From Liolophura sinensis (taxonomy: Eukaryota; Mollusca; Polyplacophora; Chitonida; Chitonidae), in contig NC_088295.1 in the NCBI RefSeq assembly GCF_032854445.1, positions 75,420,028 to 75,484,027 of the forward strand: DNA of 64,000 nucleotides. Direction: 5' to 3'. A program made the position numbers and the translations under genes. Below are positions 11,101 through 23,100 of this stretch, piece after piece. Under the pieces are notes generated by a model that did not search any database, was not told where the DNA came from, and saw nothing but the letters and a program-made list of their open reading frames with translations. The first letter of the stretch is position 1. Every line of letters begins with the position of its first letter.

Positions 11101-14100
11101 CAGAGGTTTAACATGTCCCATACCACCCAAAAGGGAAGCGCAGACTCTGGCTTCCTCAACCTGTAAACCTCACTTTGAAAACTGTCTGAGTGTGGTAATG
11201 CATTTTGTAGATTCTGTCCTGTAGAAGGAAAAAAAATGAATTGAATGATCAAGGTTATATGTTTAAACATTGTTGTGCAACTTCTATGTTGTTTGAAATG
11301 TTCTTGAATGTTGAATCATGTGAATTGCAGTTTGAAAACATTGAATCCCAAGAAATGATGTAGTTTGAATGTAGATGTACTTATTGACAAGAGTGTTTGT
11401 GTAAGAAACATGAAGGGAATAAATAAAGTGTAAAACATGTTGTGATGTACCATGTTCTTTCAGTTATAGGAGAGCCCAAAATAGAGCAGTTATACTACCT
11501 CCAGCCATATGAGGAGGGGTGGAAAGATGGAAAATGGGAAGAAAGAATGGACTTCAGACCTTGCATTGGCAATCCCCCGTATTATCAGGTATTCAAAATG
11601 TCAGTGGAAATTTCAGTCTGAAGTGCTGCATGTTTCAAGTGGCACACATAGCTTCATTTTAATGGATACACTCACCACATAGCCATTACAGCCAATTAAG
11701 AGCAGTTTGTGAAGTTGAGCGATGTCATCAAAAGTATCACATTAGTGTGTTTATGTGCCTCTGCGTTTTTACTGGCCAAACTTTAGGTGAAATAGAGCAG
11801 TATTAATAAAACATGTGGCTCCAACCATGATAAGTACATGGTACAGGATCAATCCTGGCCTGGGATAGAACTTTTGTAGATTTGTCTGGCGTTGATAACA
11901 ATGTTGATGCTGATGAAGCTCTCGGGGCTTCTGGGGACAGTGTCACGTTCATCACTTGTTGTCCACTTGTATGTAACGTTTAGTAAAATTTGTCCGCAGC
12001 ATGGCAAAGGCCAGTTTACCACTGGCACTACCATTTAGAATTAAATTAAACAACAATTATATAAATTCATTGTTTGTTTCAGGATGAGGTGGATTCCATG
12101 TGGTATGGTTGGTTCTTTGGCTATGAGGATGTTTACGCTGAGGCATTTCAGTGTGTATCTATTCAGGCTCATGCAGGTTACCTGAAATCTTTCTTACTTC
12201 ACAACACGACGGCCAGGTTTGTAGCATGAACTAACATGGCATCTGCTGGCTTTATGTGCCTGGTGTAGTTTGACAGTCATGGTGTTTTTAGAATTCTTTC
12301 TAATTCTGTAAATGACCAAAAATTTCAGCCAAAAAGTGCATGAGTGAATAAATCTCATAAAATATTACCTATGATATTTGCATTTTTTCAGTTGGATTTC
12401 ATCCAGCCTTCCAAACGAACCTCAAGACATCTTTCTAAAATAAATAGATCTGTGAGAATGTGCAACTAAGTCGTTGGTGAAACTTTAGGTCATTTACTGT
12501 AGATGTAATGCCTATATGTCTTGTACCCAAATCCAGTGTCTGGCCTTAGAGTAATGTCTTCTTCATTTTTGACGGCGTAAAACACCAATCAAAAAAAAAA
12601 AAATCTTCATTTTTGTCTCATGAAGCCTTTGTCAACAGTTGTCTGCCACAATTTTGTGTTAAAGTTGGAGACATGGGAGAGGAGGGGAGATAACTCTGAA
12701 GCCAAGTGCTGTGTCAGGCTGATGCTGTATAGGTTGTGTGCAATATAAATCATGTGACGTGACGTATGCATCAATATACACAGTTTAAATGCCATGTTTT
12801 GTCATCAAACCTTAGTCTGTTACAGTAAGTTGCCTGTACTGTGGTCAATAGCTTAGGTTGATTGATAGGTTAGTTAAAGAATTCTTCTTTTTTAACTCAG
12901 CAGGAGAAAAAATAAACAAGAGGATTGTTTTTGACCAGATCAACAATGATGACAGTGTTGTTTAATAGGAAATGACATGTATTGCACACAACCTTTACAT
13001 TTACCAGCACCTGTCAAGCTATTGTATTATTCCGTATGATCTTTGAATTCTCACTTCATATAATTTCTGCATCCTTCCATACATTATCTGATCTTTCAAT
13101 CAGAATGATGAGAAATAATTTAAACATCTCAGCTTACCCGTTGAAGCACATTGCTTCTCCGAATTTTTGATCTTTGAATTTTGCAGGGCCAGCCATGGCC
13201 ATCACATTGGATACAAGTTTTCACAACTTTTCAGTTGATTATCATGAAGAACCACCCCTGTCATGTCCATGTCCATCTTGGATAACAAGCCCTGAATAAC
13301 TCCCGTCATGTCCATGCCCATCTGGGAGAACAAGCCCTGAATAACTCCCATCGTGTCCACGTCCATGTTGGATAAGAAGCCCTGAATAACTCCCGTCATG
13401 TCCATGTCCATCTTGGAGAACAAGCCCTGAATGACTCCCCTGTCATGTCCATGTCCATCTTGGATAACAAGCCCTGAATAACTCTCGTCATGTCCATGTC
13501 CATCTTGGAGAACAAGCCCTGAATGACTCCCATGTCATGTCCATGTTCATCTTGGATAACAAACCCTAAATGCCCCTGTCATGCCCATGTCCATTTTGGA
13601 TAAGAAGCCCTGAATGACTCCCCTGTCATGTCCATGTCCATCTTGGATAAGAAGCCCTGAATAACTCCCGTCATGTCCATGTCCATCTTGGATAACAAGC
13701 CCTGAATGACTCCCCTGTCATGTCCATGTCCACCTTGGATAAGAAGCCCTGAATAACTGTCCATGTCCATCTTGGATAACAAGCCCTGAATAACTCCCGT
13801 CATGTCCATGTCCATGTCCATCTTGCAGAACAAGCCCTGAATAACTCCCCTGTCATGTCCGTGTTCATCTTGGATAACAAGCCATGAATGACACCCCTGT
13901 CATGTCCATGTCCATCTTGGATAACAAGCCCTGAATGACTCCCCTGTCATGTCCATGTCCATCTTGGATAACAAGCCCTGAATGACTCCCCTGTCATGTC
14001 CATGTCCATCTTAGAGAACAAGCCCTGAATAACTCCCCTGTCATGTCCGCGTTCGTCTTGGATAACAAGCCCTGAATGACACCCCTGTCATGTCCGCGTT

Positions 14101-17100
14101 CATCTTGGATAACAAGCCCTAAATGCCCCTGTCATATCCATGTCTATCTTGGATAACAAGCCCTGAATAACTCCCGTCATGTCCATGTCCATCTTGGAGA
14201 ACAAGCCCTGAATAACTCCCATCATGTCCATGTCCATCTTGGATAACAAACCCTGAATAACTCCCATCATGTCCATGTCCATCTTGGAGAACAAGCCCTG
14301 AATGACTCCCCTGTCATGTTCATGTCCATCTTGGATAACAAGCCCTGAATGACACCCCTGTCATGTCCATGTCCATCTTGGATAACAAGGCGTGAATAAC
14401 TTTCCTGTCATGTCCATGTCCAGATGCAATTTTCAGGGCCGTGAGTGATTAGGCCTATCAACAAGATGGACTGATGTGTATGCATACTTTTAAAAACCAA
14501 TGTACGTGAATATCTTAATTTTTGTGGATGTATTTAGTACACCAATTTATAAACGTGTATTGGGCATTTTCTGAGGCGTAAATTATGCATTTGTGCCCCT
14601 TATCTGGAGCACTGGCCTACATTTAGAGGATCACTCAGATCTCGGAATTATGTGATGCTGTGCAAAAGCCTGGTGGCAGTTCTACTAAATAACAGTAATT
14701 TCTACAAATACAAAAAGAATAATATGAAAGTTATAAATTGTTATTTCTGAATTAAAATTACTTTTTGTCCTCAATAGACAATATGCTGCCCTCATTCTTA
14801 ACTAATCATCATGTAATGTAATACAAACCTACCAAATGCTGACTAACTTCTACGAAGCATGCTAAAGAGGGTTTGACCTGAGGGACATTGGATTATCTCT
14901 CTAAAGGAAGGGATAAGTTCATAGGTGAGGCGATGTTTGATAAAGATTATGTGATATAGAACAGGGCTGGAGTCAAGATAGGGTATCATAGGTTCTGAAC
15001 CAAGCATCGTCTAACATAGTTTGAGCTTACTCCTCCAATCCAAGTGCCTGCATGATGAAACCTAAATCTGTGGTATATGGGTTCTTTCCATTCTCTCTGG
15101 CTTCCTTTATTGTCTAAAAACACTGAGAGAATTAGAGGCATGCCCTTAATATAATTATTGTATTTCTGTAACAGTTTCATGGAGAGAACTTAGCAATACA
15201 GGTATATACTCAACTTACATGTCGACTTAATACATGTGGTACACTTGTACTCAAGGTGGAGAATTTTCAGCTCATTAGCTGCAATCATCTGAAATCTTGA
15301 GGAAAAACAGAATTTCCTAAGTACCTAATGCCTGGACCAAAGTGGCCAAAACTAATTGTTTACTAATACATTTAGCCTCGGGAGTTAACGTGTGGAAGAA
15401 ATGTCAGCTTATTTTAATGCAAAATATTCTCTTCCCTGAGTACAACACTAATATTATGCTAGAGTTGATTGGAATGGTATGAGGTGAAAATGATGTGACG
15501 TATGATTGGTTGATATTTTCAGATCTGTGATGATAGCTAGAGCAGAGGCAGTTCTACATGATAGACATGGGAACAAGATGTACTGGGAAGTAAGTCTGTG
15601 GAGATAGAAATACACAAACACACAGATACACATAATACAGGCAGGTATGTAATGATAGCTAGAGAAGAGACTGTTCTACATGATAGACATGGGAACAAGG
15701 TGTAGTGGGAAGTAAGCCTGTATAGATAGAAATACCTCAGATACACATAATACAGGCAGATCTGTGATGATAGCTAGAGAAGAGACTTTTCTACATGATA
15801 GACATGGGAACAAGGTGTACTGGAAAGCAAGTCTGTGGAGATAGAAATACACAAACACACAGATACACATAATACAGGCAGGTATGTGATGATAGCTAGA
15901 GCAGAGACTGTTCTACATGATAGACATGGGAACAAGGTGTAGTGGGAAGTAAGTCTGTGGAGATAGAAATACACAAACACACAGATACACATAATACAGG
16001 CAGGTATGTGATGATAGCTAGTGCAGAGACTGTTCTACGTGATAGACATGGGAACAAGGTGTACTGGGAAGTAAGTTTGCGGAGATAGAAATACACAAAC
16101 ACACGAATATATAGTATAAAGTCAGATCTGTGAGACCAGAAAGGACCAGAAGAAAACATAAAAACAAGCAATAGGAAGACAAAAAGTCACAAGCAAACAA
16201 CAGCCAAAAAACCTAAGTATGGAATGGCATAGAATGTGCATGGATGTATAAAATGTATTTTTGTATGTTTTTCAGCATTGTGAAATGACATCAGTCTGTG
16301 GTTTGTGATGTTTTGGTATGATAGTAAATGTATAGTTGTTTTTGGCTTATTTAACCAACTGCCTGTTTGCTGCGTATTGTACTGCTAACTGCCTGTTTGC
16401 TGCCTGATGTACTGCTAACTGCATGGGTACTCAAAACCCATATCCTGCATTCTTCATGTATGTGTAGAGTATAGTTAACCGTCCTGTAACGAACATGGTC
16501 AGTCTGTCTGTGCTTGGCTTTGGTGGTATAATATTGCCTGCTAACTGTAACAGCTTCTCTGAACTTCATAATTTGTCACACTTTTCATTTTAAAAAGGTT
16601 TAAGAAGAACAACAAAGTCATGAAAAATGTGAAGTATTATGATTGATTCTTTTGATGATTATTTGTAAAATCTTGAACGTTGCAATACACCTCATGAACA
16701 TGTACGTAAAGAATTACATGGTAATGTTGAAACATAAATAGGTAATATGATTATTTGAATTTTTTTTGCACATTTAGGCAAGACAATTTTAGTAATTGTA
16801 ATTGTTTTTCCGTTGTTTATATCAGTATAAATTTTTTTTTTAATGCCAAAAAATTGATCACATTATATTATTTTCCCCCTGTTTTGAAAGGTCCGTTTTC
16901 CTCGATCATGGTGAAGAAGTAATTCACGGTCCATATTCAGAGTTCAGCCCAGTGTTCTGGACTGTAAGTTCATGCATATATGGTTATAGCAACAGGCAGT
17001 TTAGCTCAAGACAGATTGATATTATTTATATCACAGATCGATCCTTACATTCTTCTTAGAGTGTTTTAACACACAAGTACTAACTAACACGCATCTTGTT

Positions 17101-20100
17101 TTTTTTTTCTTCTGGAAAAATATCTCCTATACTGTGAATCTTGTATAAATATGGAAAGATATTTTTTGTGAAATGTATCTCTGTTCACACAAGTTTGTAG
17201 TTAACTGAGAATTGTGCAAATTTCCAAAGTCTACAGCACGACAATAGTTCATATTCATAGCAAATGTTTTGGTTTGTTTCGAAACATGAAAAAGCAAGGC
17301 TTTTAGTATTTTAACATAGAAATAACAAACAGGATCGTCCCATGTGTGCAATACGTGGAAATAATGTCTTAATGTATGGACCACTATAATCGTATGACAA
17401 TCTGAAATCAGTGGGTGACAAATCTGACATTTTGGAACAAATTATTGACTCTCCAGATCTGTTAAGTTTACATGTGATTTTGTCAGATATACTTGTAAGC
17501 TATACATGTAGATGTAATATAGCACATACATGTGTGTATGGAATAATTTAGCAGTCCAACACATCATTAAGTGTTTACTTCTTGTATCTGAACTTTCAGA
17601 CACTGTAATTCTTCAACTATTTGTACAGAAGTACTTTTATCAGTGGAATTTATGCATACAGTTATTTTGATAATGATTTCTTTGCGTCATCAATGATGCA
17701 AGCTGGGGGCCAGTGGAACACAATGACCCAGAAGCCTGTCACCAGCGCGGCAACTGTGAGTTCAAGTTCAGCTCATGCTGGCTTCCTCTCCAGTCGTAAA
17801 GAGAAGGTTGGTCATGTGGATGGTCGTGTGTCCCCCGGGCTCTGCCTGGTTCCCTCCCACCATAATGCTGTCTGCTGTCCTATTTGTGAAATATTCTTGA
17901 ACACCAATAAAATAAATAAATTAATAAAGATGCAAGCTTCATAAAGCTGTGGAAATTATTTCTCTACACCTCAAAATATTTCAAAATATTGGTTGAAGTG
18001 GCGGTTGAAAAGGTTGAAAAATGACAATACCTATCAAAAACCTTTGCAATTCATCTTTAATGAGTGTTTATGTATAACCAGTTACATTCCGTATCTGTTT
18101 CTGGCATTAAACCATGGTGAAGTTACTTGGGGGGGTTAAATGCATCTGTTGTGGAAAGATTTTGAGTTGTAACAAATGAATGCAGCAAAAACAAAGTGTT
18201 TAAGGCATGATGAAAAATCGGGTTTTAATCCCATGTTTGTAAATAGTGCTGTTGACACCAGACATAAGCTTCATTTGTGAAGAAAAGATGTAATGACTGA
18301 GTAGCAATAATAACCACATAGCCCACATTTTGATCAGTTGGGAAAAATTTAGTTTAAACACAGTTATATATCAATTTGTAACTATTACGTTTTAACACAC
18401 TGATCTACATGTAACTGAAAGTTTGTATGCATTTTAATACAGATATCTATGTTATATCAGTGTTTGGATTAGTATGGTATGTACATGTGCTTAACATCAA
18501 AAATTAGTTTCCTATTCAACATTATTTCCTTCAAATTTTGTCATTTTTGTACATATTAAGATCATAGATATACCAGTACGTTTTAACTTTAAATATGTCA
18601 GTGTTTATTATACATAAAACAAACATCACATTTAAATATAATTTCTTTGTGGATATAGCATTGATTGAATATAACCTGCCTGTATAGTCAGAATTTAAAA
18701 CATCCAAACATATTTCATTTGCGTGACAAAATTTCTGACAAATTACACATGTTTGGGTTACCTTTATTTGGCATTGTAAATTTGGTTCTGTCACTTACAT
18801 CAGCCTTTGTTCTGTCACTGTTACATCAGCCATGGTTCTGTCACTGTTACATCAGTCATGGTTCTGTCACTGTTACATCAGCCATGGTTCTGTCACTGTT
18901 ACATCAGCCATGGTTCTGTCACTGTTACATCAGCCATGGTTCTGTCACTGTTACATCAGTCATGGTTCTGTCACTGTTACATCAGCCATGGTTCTGTCAC
19001 TGTTACATCAGCCATGGTTCTGTCACTGTTACATCAGCCCTGGTTCTGTCACTGTTACATCAGCCATGGTTCTGTCACTGTTACATCAGCCTTTGTTCTG
19101 TCACTGTTACATCAGCCATGGTTCTGTCACTGTTACATCAGTCATGGTTCTGTCACTGTTACATCAGCCATGATTCTGTCACTGTTACATCAGCCATGGT
19201 TCTGTCACTGTTACATCAGCCATGGCTCTGTGACTGTTACATCAGCCATGGCTCTGTCACTGTTACATCAGCCATGGTTCTGTCACTTACATCAGCCTTT
19301 GTTCTGTCACTGTTACATCAACCATGGTTCTGTCACTGTTATATCAGCCTTTGTTCTGTCACTGTTACATCAGTCATGGTTCTGTCACTGTTACATCAGC
19401 CATGGTTCTGTCACTGTTACATCAGCCATGGTTCTGTCACTCACATCAGCCTTTGTTCTGTCACTGTTACATCAGCCATGGTTCTGTCACTGTTACATCA
19501 GCCATGGTTCTGTCACTGTTACATCAGCCATGGTTCTGTCACTGTTACATCAGCCATGGTTCTGTCACTGTCACATCAGTCATGGTTCTGTCACTGTTAC
19601 ATCAGCCATGGTTCTGTCATTGTTACATCAGCCATGATTCTGTCACTGTTACATCAGCCATGGTTCTGTGACTGTTACATCAGACATGGTTCTGTCACTG
19701 TTACATCAGCCATGGTTCTGTCACTGTTACATCAGCCTTTGTTCTGTCACTGTTACCTCAACCATACACATAGATCTGTACATATAGTTACCACTCTCCT
19801 CCTCCTCAGGCCAGAAGAAGCATGGTATTTGCCAAACATTTGAAGAATTTAGGAGATGAATTCAGGGAGAAGTACCTAGACTCTATAGATGAGAAGGATA
19901 AAACTGTCATGGAGGACGACTGGACGTCTGTGAGGGTAATCACCAACATTTTGTTTTCTTCCAAAATATTTGAAAATTGCACATTTTAATCTTGGAAAAG
20001 ACACTGCTTATTGCGAGAGCAGCCATTGAGCATACCTAGTTGGAGAGTCACTCCAGGCACTCTTACAGCTGGTAAGGCTGCAGGTTTATGGCCAGGCACA

Positions 20101-23100
20101 TGATGAAGGGCGGTACGCAACAATTTACCCTAGGCACTACTATTCCATCTATTCCACCCCCACACACCCCCATCAGCGCCCCTCCCATCCGCCCCAGCCC
20201 ATTATGAGTTAAACATTCTTGAGTACTCTGTTAAAACACAAATCAGATAATATAAAATTAAATAAAATTCGATTTAAACAAATTCACGATACATAAATTT
20301 ATATATAGCTTTGACAGCAGATGGTTAAGATATCATGAGATATTCACTTAAGTGGAGTCTTGCTTAACAGAAACAACATGGTGACGCTGTGGGAGGCCCA
20401 TACATCGGTGTTCACCTGAGGAGGAAGGATTACCTGAGAGCTCACCCTGACCATGTACCCTCCCTCAAGAACGCCGCGAAACAGATCAAGAATAAACTCA
20501 AGGAATTCAAACTCAATACTGTATATATTGGTACAGATGCACCTAAAAAAGGTAAGATTTGTATTGTATACTAAAGGTATTAGAGATCATGACTGCTGAG
20601 ACCCACTCTATTTGCTGCTATCGGAATTCGGAGAGAGCCTTTCAGGAGATCTTCCATCTCTTCCAGCTTTGTTAATTATTTTGGAAAGCTTTGAAGAGCT
20701 TCTGAATGCGAAATTTGCACTGAAATAAAATGAAGGATTAAATCTGCCAAATGTCTGGTGATATTCCTGTAGAAACTCAGTGTGTACAGTCAAATCCCCC
20801 GAGAACAAAGTCATCAAAAGCAGACCACCCAAAGCTCTTGTCCAGGCCTTTGAGTATATAGAGTAGTGTCAGAAGAGATGTGAAGTTGTATCCTACAAAT
20901 GACATGGTTGTCCTCTAAAGCCGAAAGATCTACATGTACTAGCAAATGTGTTAGTGATGCTTGACACACAAAAGTCATAGCTAATTATGAACTAAAAACT
21001 TTTCACTTTGCTTGATTGGTTGGTCGTCTTTTTTTCTTAATTACAAATAATTCAAATCAGCTTGCATGTTGATATATACAAGTCACATATATAGGTACAT
21101 GTAGATCACATGCTTTTCTGTCATCCTTGTAATACAGGTGTATTGGCCGTACGTAGTAAATCATTAATTGGGCGTTATTAGCTGGTACCCTGAGCACTGG
21201 TGTCAGTGTCTATTAACAGGGAAAGGCACGTTTAACAAAATGATAGCGATGGAGTCTTAAAAAGTACTGCAGGTGTTGAGATCAGGGTTTGATCAGGTTG
21301 AGCACAATAACATGAGGGGGATATTCCATCGTTGATGTGGAGTGTACATATTAAATATGGTAAATTATTACTGAATTCCTGACTTTATAGTGTATTGTGT
21401 ATTAGAATCTCAAGAAGTACCGCACTTATGTATTGAGCTGAAGTTTTGTGTTGATGTGTCTCCCTCAGGCGAGCTGTTTGGTAGCCAGTAGTAGAGGTTT
21501 TTCCAGCTACACTAGTATTAGTCTTGGGCGATTTGACTGGGTATGCTTGACTTTTAGACCAACAACTCTTGGGCTATCTGTCTGTGACAATTTCGCCCCT
21601 TGGATGATTTGTCCTGTATCCGTAGACATTATAGCACACATTACTTTGGCAGAAGTTGTTAGTTCTGTTATTGCCAAAATAGATTTCTGCCAGTTTCTCC
21701 TTGAGAAGCCAGCGTGAAGAACACATTTGTCAAGTGCTGGTAAATGTTCTCCTGCCCCCAGGATCATGAAGTAATCTTAAACTTAAGTCAAAATTTTAAA
21801 TCATTGAGTTTGGTATGTTCCTTTCCATTATTTGGGCTGAAATTTGTTGTACATTAACTTACCCAAAATGTACAAATAATGTTTTGACTTTTTTTCATGA
21901 GAAATAACAATTTTAAAGTCAATTGAAATTTTGGCCTGAGTCTATGATTGCTTGCTGATCCCGGGCCAGGTCATTTAGTCAGTGCTTGTGGGAACTTTAG
22001 ATAGAGTGAAAGTTTAATAGTTGGTCAAATGGATGTATATTTGAAATCTGTAAGGGGAGACAAACCATGTCCAATTGTTGTTTCATTGTGACATGGTTCC
22101 AGTTACCAACAGAGATTGAGTGCTCTCCCTTGATGACTACATTTTATTAAATGTACTTGATTAGAAAATTTTTACTCAACCTTGTTGCTCCGAGAAGTAA
22201 GTTTAGCATTGGTAACGTTGAATTTCAGATAATGTTGAATTAGATAACGTTTTATTTTTTTTACCTGAATGTTTAAAGGATTGATATTGTAGTGTTATTT
22301 TGTGTTTTTCAGAATATGAAGAACTCAAGGGATATTTGTCCAAGTACAAAGTGTATAGATTTGAACCTACAGAAGAGCAGTTAGAAAAATACAAAGATGG
22401 GGGCGTGGCTATTATAGACCAGTGGATTAATGCCCATTCCAGGTAAGATGGCTGTGTATTTGGTGGGTCTTGTTGTTTGAAGTCATTTACTGGCTTTGCC
22501 TTAGCAATTGTAATGGTTTCATATTTGCTGTTACCAATGTGCCTATGGTTGTTTTACAAATTTTAGAATATCTTCTTAGAAATAATTCAGAATCTCACTG
22601 GCCATGTGACTAGTGGCTTTGGTCATTGTTTGAATCCAACTCTTGCTGGTTTGGCTGTGATTTTCTGCTCAAAAAAAAAAAAACAAAATTGGTAGGGATA
22701 TATACAGTTAGTCATAGCTTATGTCAATCCCTGTCGGCACCCAATAATAGGGAAAGCAATATCCAAGAAAATGTCAGGGCAGGTGTCTTTAAAAGTACTG
22801 CACACATGTAGTGCACGGTAACAGAAGGTCTATATTTTATCATTGATTTCATGTGTGCATATTATGTACCGTAAACTACCAAATTCATTATTTGTGTATT
22901 AGAATCAATGTAAACAAAATGGCTGGTATCTTAAAAATTACTGTATATACTGACCTCAGGTTTTCCACACAAATAATGCACAATAACACCAGGGGAATGC
23001 TGCATGGTTAATATGCTGTGTGCATATTATTGACCGTAAATTACAAAATTCATGACTTCAGTACTTTATATATTGAGCTGAAGTTCTGCATTCATGTGTC

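Noticed and set aside
13202-14294. Minus-strand frames with a [10 protein letters not shown] repeat
   Set aside because: Antisense of a 45-bp minisatellite in a POFUT2 intron; no start, splice or homology support.
15537-16200. Overlapping minus-strand frames reading [13 protein letters not shown]
   Set aside because: Antisense of the POFUT2 exon 5 array.
18665-19843. 392-codon plus-strand open frame (and two more of over 110 codons)
   Set aside because: Produced by the 26-bp intronic repeat, open in three frames, and it enters POFUT2 exon 6 out of frame.
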